64,000 nucleotides of DNA from contig CAZXUQ010000001.1 in NCBI GenBank assembly GCA_964644075.1, positions 62,001 through 126,000 of the forward strand, read 5' to 3'. Both the position numbers and the translations under genes were made by a program. Each line of letters opens with the position of its first letter. Positions within the stretch are counted from its first letter, which is position 1. Positions 40,316-50,998 of the stretch are shown piece after piece. The notes under the pieces are model-generated. The model worked only from the letters and a program-made list of their open reading frames with translations. It did not search any database and had not been told where the DNA came from. The stretch comes from JAGOMW01 sp964644075 (GTDB taxonomy: Bacteria > Patescibacteriota > Gracilibacteria > BD1-5 > UBA2023).

Positions 40316-41557
40316 ATGGTATCTGGAGATCAACTCGTCGCCATAGATATAGGCAGCTCAAAGATCAAGGCTGTCATCGGAGAGTGGGACGAAACACGCA
40401 AACTCCGTATCCTCGGAGTCTGAGTGTCAGAGTCGCGCGGTATCCGTAAAGGAAATATCCTCGATATGGAGGAATTTAAGAATAATCTCGATACTGCTCT
40501 CGGTGATGCTGAGCGCATGACAGGAGATCAAGTTTCTCATATCTGTCTCGGCCTCTCAGGAGTCCACATCGATATTACTCGCAAGTCTGGTATCGTAGCT
40601 GTAGCTGGAATGGATGTGACAGATGATGATGTCAACCGTGCCCTCGATATGAGTCAAAATGGTCTCGATCTCATGAACCGCAGCGTCCTCAAGGTTATAC
40701 CAGAAAGTTTTTCTCTCGACCTCGAAAGTGGGATCAAAAATCCTGTCGGAATGAGCGGGAAAAAACTCGAGGTCCGTAGTCATATCATCTCTATCGGAGC
40801 GAACACCCTCTCGAATATCAAGAAATGAGTTCACGACGTCGGCGTAGAAATCATGGACACCTATCCAAATATCATCGCTGCAGGTGAAGCTATGCTTTCT
40901 CGTAGACAAAAAGAGCTCGGTGTCGTCGCGATCGATATCGGATCAAGCGCGACCAATGTCGCTGTCTATGAAGAAGGTGCTCTCATCTACGCTGGAGTCA
41001 TCCCTATCGGAGGTGAGCATGTCACGAGCGATCTCGCTCTCGGACTTCGCATTTCTATCGATACAGCTGAGCGACTCAAGCTCGAGTACGGTGATCTCAA
41101 CTTCGGTGAAGGTATGAAGAGCGAATACGATGAAAAGATCGATCTCTCAAAACTCTCAAATATCGATACTCTCGAGATTTCTCGCAGATTTATGAACGAT
41201 ATCATCCAGGCGCGCTACGAAGAAATTTTTCACCATGTAAATATGGAGCTCAAGCAGGTCGGACGTGATGGCATGCTCCCAGAAGGTGCTGTCCTCACAG
41301 GTGGGGCAGCCAAAATGCGTGGACTCGCTGATCTCGCTCGCGACTATCTCCGCCTCCCAGCATCTATCGGTGTGGCTACAGAGGTCGATGGAGTCAGTGG
41401 AACATCACTCTCTGATCCGATCTATACTTCTGTCATCGGTACACTCCTCCTCGCAGAGAAATACGGTACCGCCAAAAAGCCATTCAAGATCAACCTTTCA
41501 TTCGGCGGTATGTTTGGATCGGTGAAAAATCTCTTTAAAAAGATTATCCCTTCATAA
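40316..41557 (+). CDS. ftsA: Cell division protein FtsA
   Basis: This 413-residue actin-fold ATPase anchors FtsZ to the membrane. It has VAIDIGSSKIKAVIGE (phosphate-1), a 1C domain (HIDITRKSGIVAVAGMDVTDDDVNRAL), VVAIDIGSSATNVAVYEEG (phosphate-2), and TGGAAKMRGLADLARDYLRLPASIG (adenosine motif). The C-terminus SVKNLFKKIIPS is a short amphipathic membrane-targeting helix. ATG at 40316 follows TACAAT by 2 nt. ftsZ follows after 45 nt. Divergent from miaB across a 227-bp spacer in which I saw no other gene. Confidence 0.97.
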
Positions 41558-41588
41558 CTCGAGATATCGTCTCACTCAACTCATTCTC

Positions 41589-41594
41589 TATTAT
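41589..41594 (+). promoter_or_regulatory. -10 box 8 nt before the ftsZ start
   Basis: TATTAT, eight bases, ATG at 41603. It would allow ftsZ transcription separate from ftsA on a leaderless mRNA. Confidence 0.4.
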
Positions 41595-41602
41595 TTTTCT
41601 CT

Positions 41603-42841
41603 ATGTCTATCCCTCAATCTAACGAAGATCGTCTCAAGAAGCTCCTTCGTACCAATATCACTCCTGTCCAAGGAGCTGGAAACCCTGTACCACAGTCACA
41701 TGTGGAGGTCAATGTCAATGGATACATCTCTCCAGTAGCCAATATCAAAGTCGTATGAGTTGGTGGTGGTGGAAACAACGCCGTCAATCGTATGATCGAA
41801 GCTGGTATCGAAGGTGTCGAATTTATCGCTATCAATACTGATGCACAGGCGCTTTTCTCATCAAAAGCGACGACTCGCATCAATATCGGACGCGCAACCA
41901 CTCGTGGACTCGGTGCGGGTGCAAATCCAGAAATCGGGAAAAAGGCAGCAGAAGAATCAAGTGAAGAAATCAAGCAGGTCCTCACTGGAGCTGACATGGT
42001 ATTCATCACTTGTGGACTGGGAGGTGGTACTGGTACAGGTGCTGCACCTGTGATCGCTGAGATCGCGAAATCTCTCGGAGCACTCGTGGTTGGTGTGGTG
42101 ACCAAACCTTTTGCATTCGAAGGTCAGCGCCGCAGTGGACAAGCATTCGAAGGATTCGAAAGACTCAAAGAAAAAGTCGATACCCTCATCACGATCCCAA
42201 ATGATAAGATCCTCTCTATCATCGATAAGAAGACTCCTCTTCTCGAAGCATTCCACGTCGCAGATGAGATCCTCAAGCAAGGTGTCCAGGGTGTCTCAGA
42301 CCTCATCACGCATCCAGGCCTCATCAACGTAGACTTCGCCGATGTCCGCTCTGTCATGGAAAATGCAGGATCAGCGCTCATGGGTATCGGATATGGAAGT
42401 GGAGAAAATCGTGCGATCGATGCCGCTCGTGGTGCGATCGAGTCTCCCCTCCTCGAACTCTCTATCAATGGTGCCAAAGGACTCCTCCTTAACATCACTG
42501 GTGGTACTGATCTCTCGATGTTTGAAGTCGATGAAGCCTCTCGCCTCATCACTGAGTCATGTGATCCCAATGCCAATATCATCTTCGGTACATCTATCGA
42601 CGAGCGCTATACTGGCGAGATCAAGGTGACAGTGATCGCGACCGGATTCTCTGAGGAAACCAATGCACAGCTCGCGAGTATGAGTCGTGGAGGATTCGGA
42701 CAGAGCTCTATATTCTCGAAGCCTGTCGGTGGGCGTCCAGCAACACCACAGACATCACTCCCAGGATCTCAGCCTCAGACACCTGCGATCGAGAGTGACT
42801 ATGATGTCCCAGCATTTCTGCGAAATAAGCTTCCGAAATAA
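41603..42841 (+). CDS. ftsZ: Cell division protein FtsZ
   Basis: This 412-residue tubulin-like GTPase forms the division ring. It has IKVVGVGGGGNNAVNRMI (first nucleotide loop; the first Gly of the run is TGA), FIAINTDAQAL, ITCGLGGGTGTGAAPVIAE (tubulin signature), NDKIL, NVDFADVRSVM and GSGENRA. The C-terminal tail is a proline-rich linker ending SDYDVPAFLRNKLPK, the conserved FtsA-binding peptide. Length and motif order are standard. The N-terminal extension of about 45 residues before the first strand is normal for many bacteria. Confidence 0.98.
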
Positions 42842-42845
42842 TCCC

Positions 42846-42875
42846 AAATCCCTCCGAAACTGGAGGGATTTTTTT
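42846..42875 (+). terminator. Intrinsic terminator of ftsA-ftsZ
   Basis: AAATCCCTCC / GGAGGGATTT perfect 10-bp stem, 6-nt loop, followed by T5. Confidence 0.92.
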
Positions 42876-42907
42876 ACGGAAAAGTTCGCACAAGATAAAA
42901 AAATAGA

Positions 42908-42913
42908 TATAGT
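42908..42913 (+). promoter_or_regulatory. -10 box 6 nt before the exonuclease/DinG-like gene
   Basis: TATAGT, six bases (AAACCT), ATG at 42920. Confidence 0.5.
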
Positions 42914-42919
42914 AAACCT

Positions 42920-45196
42920 ATGCATTTACAGAATATGACATTCATCGGACTCGACCTCGAAACCACAGGACTCTCACCTGACAAGGATACTATCATCGAG
43001 ATCGCAGCAGTCAGATTTCACCTCGAACGAGATGGAGATACTTTTCGAGCCGTATATGATGATGAGCGCTCGATGCTCATAAATCCAGGTCGTCCACTCG
43101 ATGAGACGATATCAATGATCACACATATCACCGATACTATGCTTGTCGGGAAACCGAGATGGAACGATGTGAAAGATCGCGTCAAGGAGTTTATCTGAGA
43201 TGCTATCATCGTCGGACACAATGTCCTTTTCGATACTTCTATGCTCCATACCCATGGGATTGATCTGACAAAGAATATAACCCTCGATACCTTCGAACTC
43301 TCAGAAATCCTCTCTCAGGATGCTGAGAGCCTTAACCTCGCCTTTCTCGCAGAAAAATACCACATCGATATAGCATCCGAACATCGGGCTCTCGACGATA
43401 CAAAACTCTCAGTATGACTTTTCATACATTTTATACATGAGATAGTGAAGATGCATGATAGAGATATTTCTCTCTGGTCGACCATGAGTAGGAAAGATCA
43501 TACTCAGACACTCTCGACTCTCCTCTCCATAGTCTCTCGAGAAAGTAGTGAGACTTGGTCTCCTCGACTTCCAGAGATGAGAGAAGAAATCCTCACAGAA
43601 ACATCTCGCACAAATCAGGATATCATCCACCATATGGATGAGGAAGACATCACTGATTACGGTGAGGAATTCATGACAAGTCTCAGGGAAAAACACGAAA
43701 AACTCCTCATCATCACCCCAGGAAAGAAAGAAGCCCTCTATCTCGAAAAGGAGCTCAGAGAAAAATGAGAGAAAATCTCTCTCTATCGATGACCAGAAAG
43801 CTACATCGATATATCTATCTACCACGAGTGGATGGAGCGAACTGATCTTTCACGCAAGGAAATAATATTTCTCCTCAAGCTCTCTACCTGGCTTGACCAT
43901 ACAGAGACCTGACTTCTCGATGAGATGAAGTATTATGGAGACGAACAGGGTTATCTTCTATTCTTTCGGGATGAGAAGAGGGAAAATGTATTTTTTCTCC
44001 GAGAAGAAGAAAAAAGAAGTACTCATGATATTACTATCGCACCCTACTCAAGCCTGGACAAAACACCCATCACGACTACAGGTGCAGCACTCATCCGAGA
44101 TATCGGAGAGCTCGAGGATGCTATCCGCAGGAAAGCGAGTATTCATATCTCATCGGCAAAGATTCTCCGAGATACAGAAACCCTCTCTCATCTTATCGGA
44201 AGATCGACTGATGATATCGTCCTTGGTATATCGATGATGCGTGATATGTGGAGCTCAGTAAAGGAGCGTCCAGAGTGAGATACGCCATTTCCACCCTGAG
44301 ACTATGGTGAGACCTACTTCATCACTCAGAAAGATCTCTGGCACCGAGGGTACCGGTGGCTTCCCTTTGCTCGTGCGTATATCGAGCGAGCTCATGATGA
44401 GATTACTCAGATCGAGACTACGAGCCCGACAGAGAAAAAAATAGTAAAAAACCTCCGAGATACACTCAAGCAGATAATATCACTGAGCCTCTATCCTGAT
44501 GATAATCTCGGCATCATCGTCAGTATCACAGAGACTGATACGAGCCTGGCACTTATTCCTCGAGATATCAGATCGTATTTTGCAGATTTTGAACGTAATA
44601 TCGGGGTAAGTGATGTATATTTACGTGGTTATGGAATAGGAACTCCGATGGTTTCGAGATTTCTCTCTCGTGAACTCGGCATCGATTCACTCATAGAGTG
44701 AGCGAGAGAAGAGAAAATCATGACTCTCCGTGAAAATATAAAACCAAATGGAAAGACAGTGATCCTCACGACCAGTTCGAAACATATCAGGGCACTGAAA
44801 GGAACTCTAGCAAAAGAGTACAACGATAAAACAATATTTGCCCAGTGACTCTCGTGAGGAAAGGGAAAGATGCTTTCACTCTTTTCAAAGCGTGAGGACG
44901 GGATCATCATAGGACTCATAGACACCTGGAAGGATGAGCGAGAGCTCTGGAAGATAACTGATACCCTTATCATTGCCAAAGTTCCATTTGATCCTCCGAC
45001 TGACCCGTATTTCCTCGCGCGTACCGTGGGAATGAAAAATAATTTCGAGGAGTATAGTATGCCGATAGCGACGATAACGATGAATACTCTTATCGGAAAA
45101 GCCCACAATAGTAACCCAGATATATCGATAACGTCATGTGATGAAAGACTTTTTTCGACAAACTGGGGGAAATCCCTTTATAGTGAGCTTTTATAA
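42920..45196 (+). CDS. DnaQ-type exonuclease fused to a degenerate DinG-like helicase
   Basis: This protein has 758 residues. Residues 1-175 form a DEDDh 3'-5' exonuclease: Exo I FIGLDLETTGLSP, Exo II VGHNVLFDTSML, Exo III HRALDDTKLS. The remaining 580 residues have the length and C-terminal layout of DinG-type XPD-like helicases, ending with DTLIIAKVPFDPPTDPYFLAR, a strong DinG motif VI-region match. However, the expected Walker A (GTGxGKT) and DEAH box are not visible where they should be (about residues 220-330), so the helicase half is probably inactive or highly diverged. Many TGA-Gly codons occur. No frameshift is needed. A role in DNA repair or RNA/DNA end trimming is inferred. Confidence 0.8.
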
Positions 45197-45307
45197 GGTC
45201 TAATTATACGTAGACACAGAAATATGTATATTTCAAGAAAAAAGATAGGGAGATATTTGCACGGGGAATGAAAATAGGGTATGCTCGTGGTAGTATAACT
45301 CTTTTTT

Positions 45308-46180
45308 ATGCCAGCAGAAAATACTAATACACCTGTGTCTGAAGCCACAGAAACATCATTTATATCAGCAAAGGAGACTCCACAAACCGACTCTGCATAT
45401 AGTGATTTCTTTCAGGAAACCAGTGATGGAAATCTGAGTATCTGACCAAAAGCGCAAAAATCAGGACTCGAAATCCTCACGACAGTGCTTTCCTATGTAC
45501 TTCCAGTGGTCATTATAGTTTTTCTCTTTGGACTCTTCCACGTATTTATCAGATGAGGAGGTGGAGCTCAGAGTATCAAGGAAAAATACACATTTCTCTG
45601 TCCATACCTGACCTATGGTATCACAGGACTCAGCGATGAGGAAATATCATGTCAATCGATGAAATCCATCGAAGATCTCTACATGAAGAAAAAAACAGAG
45701 CTCGAAACCAATATCGTCGATAAACTTGCTGAGTACATACCGATCAAGATAACACGTAATCTCCTCTCTACTTCCCCTGAGAAAACGTTTGTCATCGATA
45801 CCTATAAGACAAAGATCCATATGGATACGATCATGGATCAATTTGAAAAGGTCAGAAAATCAGCACGATCTGCAATTGGTGATAACATTATCTGTAATGG
45901 TATGAGTATTACCTGAGAATGAGAAATCACAACACAGTGTACCGTATATGGAGCACCTCTCGGAAGTGATGATGAGAACGGACGACTTGGTTCAGCTCGT
46001 ATCGAAGCGTTAAAATTCGTAGATATTCTTTCTGAAACAAGTAAAAGTCAGTTTATCCTCATGAACCCTCCCGTTTCTCTCTCTATGGAAGATGTGAATG
46101 ATGCAGAAAATCCATCATTCCAAACCAGAACAAGCCTTTCTATCCAGGCTCGATACGTTCCATTTAACGAAAAATCTTAA
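45308..46180 (+). CDS. Type IV pilus assembly-like membrane protein (PilN position)
   Basis: This protein has 290 residues. A 60-residue Thr/Ser/Glu-rich cytoplasmic N-terminus is followed by one membrane helix (ILTTVLSYVLPVVIIVFLFGLFHVFI) and a mostly alpha/beta extracytoplasmic domain with helical KSIEDLYMKKKTELETNIVDKLAEYI. It carries a few cysteines (CPYL, SCQSM, ICNGM, TQCTVYG). It precedes a PilO-like gene by 9 nt and pilB/pilC, so its place matches PilN or a related alignment-complex subunit. The sequence itself is not a clear PilN. A TATAAC box lies 8 nt before the ATG. Confidence 0.55.
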
Positions 46181-46189
46181 CTTTTTCCT

Positions 46190-47305
46190 ATGCTCTCCAA
46201 TTCCCAAAAAGAACATCTCACCTATACGGCGATAGGGCAAGTATTTACCCTTGTGATTGTATGATTGGTATCTTTTCAGTATATCATACCGAAAGTGACA
46301 GCTATCAGTGAGCAACTCACGAAAACAAATACTGTAATCGAATGATATAAAAAGTCTGTCGATGATGGTATTGATTACAGTACACTCGGAACGCTTTTGG
46401 CAGGAAAACCTGAACGTGCAGAGCTCATCAAGATCATTCAGTCAGACCCAGATGGAACCAGAAAAGTCATCCAAAAAACAGGAACAAAATCCTATCTTGA
46501 CTGGCTCACTCAGTCCATCGGAGATAGTGATGAGGACAAAAAAATCCTTATCAAAGAAAAAGCAAAACTCAATAGTATCCTCCCAACGATGAGTCCGATA
46601 AGCAGTAATATCGAGGAAGAGAACATTACTCTCAAGCAGTACGTAAAATATATCGAAGGCACTATCTTGAAGCAGTTCAACTTTGATAGCAATGTTGTTA
46701 TCAGTATGCAGGGTATTACCTTTGGAAGTAAGGGTGCTATGCCAGAAAATGTTGGTATGCTCGAGTTCCGTTTTGATTTCAAGTGAACAAATAGCGAAAT
46801 TGCTCGTTTTATCGACTATGTAAATAGTTCCTGAAAACCAGATGTCCTGACGAGTTCAGGAGCACAAAGCGAATGAGCAAGTACTCCAAAAGCTATGAGC
46901 AATCCACTTGTCAGCATGACCCAGTTTTCTATACAAAATACACTTGATCCCGATAATCCAAACGCCGATAACAGTGGACGAGCAACGCTTCGTTTCTACA
47001 TACGTGGTATCTCAAAAGATGATCTCGTCTATCTCAAAGAAAGTCTCAAAGCAAAACAGGATGCTCTGGCAAAGAAAGTAGCCGACAGTCTCAAGGGCTG
47101 TGAGAAAGATGGGCCAATATGTGCGAGTTATAGTACAAAACTCTCAGCTTTTGATAAGAAATATAAGGAATTCCAACGCTCTATAGTAACAAAGCCTACT
47201 GGAGCAAGTGCGGATGATATCTATACACTCACGCAACTCGCAAATACCCTCAAGGCTCTCGAAAAAGAACTGGATAGCATCCTCCCAAAAGACTCTAAGA
47301 AATAA
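46190..47305 (+). CDS. PilO-like inner-membrane alignment protein
   Basis: This protein has 371 residues. A short cytoplasmic N-terminus is followed by one membrane helix (AIGQVFTLVIVGLVSFQYIIP), a heptad-like helical segment (VTAISEQLTKTNTVIEGYKKSV) and two ferredoxin-like alpha/beta lobes. One lobe contains FKGTNSEIARFIDYVNSSGKPDVL, the usual 'fsGxYxxlxxFlxxL' PilO lobe pattern. It ends in a coiled coil (LANTLKALEKELDSILPK). PilO aligns the secretin and motor complexes of type IV pili. It has two cysteines (LKGCEKDGPIC). The pilB start is 5 nt downstream. The call rests on topology, the lobe pattern and position. Confidence 0.65.
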
Positions 47306-47310
47306 TTTTT

Positions 47311-48573
47311 ATGCCAAATACCTCCGTCGAACTTCTCAAAGACCAAATATACAAAGGGGAAAATATCGGGCAAATCTGTGATCTCATGATCATCGGTGCC
47401 GTCGAGATGGGTTCATCAGATATCCATATCGAACCTCTTACCAATATCGTCCGACTCCGCTATCGTATCGATGGTGAACTCAGAGAAGTCCTCGAATACC
47501 AGACATTTCTCCACCAGCAAGTCGTCGCCAGGTTCAAGATCATGTCAAACCTCAAAATCGATGAAGCTCGTGTCCCGCAAGATGGTCGTATCTCTACAGT
47601 GATCAATAATAAAGCACTCGACCTCCGTGTTTCAACACTTCCTACCGTCCACGGTGAAAAGATCGTAATGCGTATCGTAGATAAATCGAAAAAAATCCCT
47701 GATCTGGCCGATCTCGGTATCGAAGGTCACAACAAAGAACTCCTCGAAAAAGCAATCGCTCTGCCAAATGGAATCATCCTGACATCAGGACCGACAGGTT
47801 CGGGTAAATCAACCACACTCTACTCATGTCTTTCCCGACTCAATGCTCCAGATGTAAATATCATGACCCTCGAAGATCCAGTGGAAAACCAGATCGATGG
47901 ACTCAATCAATCACAGATGTTTCCTGATATCGGATATAACTTTGCCTACGGACTACGTACTGCCCTCCGTCAGGATCCAGACATCATCATGGTATGAGAA
48001 ATCCGTGACCATGAAACCATCAACGTCGCGATCGAAGCCGCCCTCACAGGTCACCTCGTAGTCTCGACAATCCATACGAACTCTGCTGCTGAGACTCTCA
48101 CTCGTATTTTGAACATGGGGATCCCAGCATTTCTCCTGCCAGCATCGATCAACGCGATCATCGCTCAGCGCCTTATCCGTAGGCTCTGTAAACACTGCAA
48201 AAAACCAGTGAGTATGAGTGAACTCGATCCACATGTGAAGGAGCGTGTCGAAAAAGCACTCAAACGTACTGCAAAAAATGAGCTCCTCAGTCGTATCCCA
48301 CCAGAAATCCTCGGAAAACCAACATTTTACGAACCAGTTGGATGTCCTGAGTGTGATAATATCGGGTACAAAGGTCGAGTCGGTATCTATGAAATCCTCG
48401 AGATTACCAATAATGTAAAAAAACTTATCATCGATGGAGCCAGTGCTGTTATCATCAACGAAGCAGCTATCACCGACGGCATGGTTTCTCTTGAACAAGA
48501 TGGTATCATCAAGGCTCTCAACGGAAAAACTTCACTCGAAGAAGTCTACGCAGCAGCAAAAGAAAATGCATAA
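47311..48573 (+). CDS. pilB: Type IV pilus assembly ATPase (PilB/GspE family)
   Basis: This 420-residue hexameric motor drives pilus extension. It has SSDIHIEPLTNIVRLRYRIDGEL, Walker A TSGPTGSGKST, Asp box TLEDPVENQIDG, Walker B DIIMVGEIRDHETI (the Gly after MV is TGA at 47995) and His box STIHTNSAAETLTRIL. It also has the PilB-type C-terminal zinc tetracysteine CKHC ... CPEC (LCKHCKKPV and GCPECDNIGYKGRVGIYEILEI). It lacks the long N-terminal MshEN domains, making it shorter than typical PilB (about 560). The CxxC zinc motif argues for PilB over the retraction ATPase PilT. Confidence 0.92.
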
Positions 48574-48592
48574 TCTCTATCTATAATTCTGT

Positions 48593-49735
48593 ATGGCAAC
48601 AGCATCAGACATCGTCATCCTCGACGTACAAGAAGGTCAGGAAGTCAAAAAAGATGATTCCTATCTCACCTATCTAAAGAATTTTCTTTTTAAGGCTGGA
48701 AGTGTAAAACTTCGCCAGAAAGTGATCTTCTTTCGTATTATGGCGACGATGGTAAACGCTTCACTCACAGTATTAAAAAGTCTTTCAGCACTCAAAAAAC
48801 AAGAGAAAGATAAAAATATGATCAAGTTTTACGACTTTATGATCGAAAAGGTCCAATGAGGACGTACGATGCATGAGGCGCTTTCTGAGTACTATGGATC
48901 ATTTAATGACGCGGAAATATCTATCATCGAGGCGGGTGAACGAACTGGTAAACTCAACCAAGCACTCCTCCAGATCGCAGAACAGACAGAAAAAGTCGAC
49001 TCCATCACTCGTAAGATCAAGGGTGCTATGACCTATCCGATTATGCTCATAATCGGTATGGTCGCCTGTGTCACAGTACTCATGGTAAAGGTTATCCCAG
49101 TACTTACTGGTTTCTTCTGAGATCCCGAAAAACTCCCTCCAGCAACAAAACTTATCCTGAAGACCAGTGATTTTTTCAAGGAAAATTGGTTTTATGGATT
49201 TGTTCTCGGTGTCGCCGGATATATCGCACTCAATGTCTGGAAGAAAACAAAATCAGGAAAATATCGATGGGATAGCCTTATTTTACATGCACCTGTATTT
49301 GGAGCACTTTTACGCAAAGTAATCCTTTCTCGCTTTGCTCGAGTATTTTCCAACCTGATATCGAGTGGTGTTTCTGTCATCGAAGCGATCCGTATCGTCT
49401 CGAGTGCTGTAGGAAACGAAGTCTACCATCAGCGTCTCCTCCTCCTGCGAAACGATGTCAAAAACGGTATGAAAATGGCAGAATCTATGGAAGATGATCC
49501 TCTTTTTCCTGATCTCCTTGTTTCTATGCTCCGAGTCGGTGAAGAAACAGCTCAGATCGGTGAGACCATCATTAAAATCGCTGACTTTTACGATGAAGAA
49601 GTCGATATCGCCATCGGTGGTATCCAGAAACTTATCGAGCCAATGATACTGGCGCTTATGGCGGTGGTGATTGGTTTTATCGCGGTGGGTATCTTCCAGC
49701 CGATCATGAACCTCGCAGGAACCCTGTCAGGCTAA
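48593..49735 (+). CDS. pilC: Type IV pilus inner-membrane platform protein PilC
   Basis: This is a 380-residue member of the GspF/PilC family. Two homologous cytoplasmic helical lobes contain KVIFFRIMATMVNASLTVLKSLSAL and VILSRFARVFSNLISSGVSVIEAIRIVS, each followed by the family signature region (FNDAEISIIEAGERTGKLNQAL and FPDLLVSMLRVGEETAQIGETI). Membrane helices are IMLIIGMVACVTVLMVKVIPVL and MILALMAVVIGFIAVGIFQPI. It couples PilB rotation to pilin polymerisation. TGA-Gly occurs in VQGGRTMHEAL and FFGDPEKL. It starts 19 nt after pilB and ends at a strong terminator. Confidence 0.94.
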
Positions 49736-49755
49736 AAAGAATCAAAAAAAACCTC

Positions 49756-49788
49756 AAAAATGCAGATGAAAAACATTTGCATTTTTTT
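49756..49788 (+). terminator. Intrinsic terminator of the pilus operon
   Basis: AAAATGCAGATG / CATTTGCATTTT imperfect 12-bp stem (one mismatch or G-U) followed by T7. Confidence 0.85.
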
Positions 49789-49871
49789 ATTTTTCTTCTA
49801 TACTCCGCCCGTTGATTTTCTATAGGATCTTTCCTATTTAGGCTCAACATTTCATTTTTAACTTATTTTTT

Positions 49872-50501
49872 ATGCATTCTCTCGAAGCAAAGCTCCGTAG
49901 CGAAACTGCCAAGGAAATCCGTGCCAATGGTGCAATTCCTGGTGTCGTATACGGTAAGGATGTCCCTTCGACGAGTATTGTCGTGAATAGCTCAGAATTC
50001 ACTCGACTCTACCGTGAAGTTGGCCAGAACCATGTGTTTACTCTCAAGGTGGAAAAGAAAGACCACCCAGTCCTCGTCCATGAGCTCCAAAAACATCCAG
50101 TTACTGGAAAAGCTCTGCATATCGACTTTCTTACAGTTGATATGAAGGCAAAAGTCCATGTCAAAATCCCTGTACGACTCGTCGGAAACTCTCAGGCAGT
50201 TCTCGAAGGAGGACAACTCCACCAGGTTCTCGATGCTGTCGATGTCAAGTGTCTTCCTGGTGACATCGTCGATGCATTTGAGCTCGATATCGCAGCACTC
50301 GATCATATCGGAAAAGTACTCCACGTGAGCGATCTCGTGGTCGATACAAAGAAATATGAGATCATGAACCACGCCGAAGATGGTATCGTCTCAGTGCATG
50401 CCCTCAAAGAACACAAAGAAGAAACAGAAGTGAAGTCAGTCGATGATGTCGGAGTTGCTACAGCCAAGCCAGATGCAGAAGCAGAAGATGCTGCAGAATA
50501 A
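49872..50501 (+). CDS. rplY: 50S ribosomal protein L25 (CTC form)
   Basis: This 209-residue protein binds 5S rRNA. The N-terminal L25 domain is present (EAKLRSETAKEIRANGAIPGVVYGKDVPSTSIVVNSSEF, VLVHELQKHPVTGKALHIDFLTV), followed by the C-terminal TL5/CTC domain (VHVKIPVRLVGNSQAVLEGGQLHQVLDAVDVKCLPGDIVD) and an acidic tail. CTC-type L25 is usual in Gram-positive and CPR lineages. No TGA is needed for the frame. It stands alone with its own terminator. Confidence 0.96.
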   Translation: MHSLEAKLRSETAKEIRANGAIPGVVYGKDVPSTSIVVNSSEFTRLYREVGQNHVFTLKVEKKDHPVLVHELQKHPVTGKALHIDFLTVDMKAKVHVKIPVRLVGNSQAVLEGGQLHQVLDAVDVKCLPGDIVDAFELDIAALDHIGKVLHVSDLVVDTKKYEIMNHAEDGIVSVHALKEHKEETEVKSVDDVGVATAKPDAEAEDAAE

Positions 50502-50509
50502 TAAAAAAC

Positions 50510-50538
50510 TCCCGCTTCCTTCCGAGGCGGGATTTTTC
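50510..50538 (+). terminator. Intrinsic terminator of rplY
   Basis: TCCCGCTTC / GAGGCGGGA, 9 bp with one G-U, loop of 5, followed by T5. Confidence 0.85.
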
Positions 50539-50570
50539 TTGCATTTTCATAAAAATCCATACCATAAATC

Positions 50571-50576
50571 TATAAT
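50571..50576 (+). promoter_or_regulatory. -10 box 8 nt before the Cys-tailed thioredoxin-fold gene
   Basis: A perfect TATAAT, eight bases, ATG at 50585. Confidence 0.5.
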
Positions 50577-50584
50577 TTTTGCCT

Positions 50585-50923
50585 ATGATAGTCAAACTCG
50601 TCTGATCAGGAGAACAACTTTCCACACTCACATCTCTCGTCGAGAAAGCTCTCGCTGAACTCGCGCTCACAGACGCTGTCAAACTCGAAACCACCGACGA
50701 TGCAGCATACAAGATGGAACTCGGTATCACTGAGAATCCAGCTCTTGCGATCGAGGAAGAGTCGATCGATTTCCGAGATATGATATTCCAGGGTGAAGTC
50801 CCAGCATACGATGAGATCAAGAGTATGTTTATATCAATCCTGGGTGATGATACTGATGGTCATGGATGTGGTGATTCATGTGGAACGGGTGGATGTGGAA
50901 GTTGTGATACTGGATGCCACTAA
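50585..50923 (+). CDS. Thioredoxin-fold protein without CxxC, with Cys-rich tail
   Basis: This protein has 112 residues. Residues 1-85 follow the small thioredoxin_3 (MTH895-like) plan: IVKLVGSG, a helix SLVEKALAELAL, LETTDDAAYKMELGITENPALAI (the cis-Pro region), and GEVPAYDEIKSMF. The active-site CPxC that normally follows 'VxGSG' is replaced by EQLS. Instead the last 20 residues hold six cysteines and two histidines in a Gly-rich tail (HGCGDSCGTGGCGSCDTGCH at 93-112), suited to binding a metal or a cluster. Function is not known. One TGA-Gly encodes the Gly in LVGSG. A terminator follows. Confidence 0.75.
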
Positions 50924-50968
50924 CACTCTTCGTCAAGAGAAAATCCTTGCACGAGAAAAAAAGAAATG

Positions 50969-50996
50969 CTACTCTAGAAGAGTAGTAATTTTTTAT
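50969..50996 (+). terminator. Intrinsic terminator after the Cys-tailed gene
   Basis: CTACTCT-AGA-AGAGTAG 7-bp stem followed by TAATTTTTT. It is also directly upstream of the 50999 gene. Confidence 0.8.
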
Positions 50997-50998
50997 AT

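Noticed and set aside
47311..48573. Calling the pilus ATPase PilT (retraction)
   Set aside because: It carries the CxxC...CxxC zinc motif of PilB/GspE and sits just before pilC.
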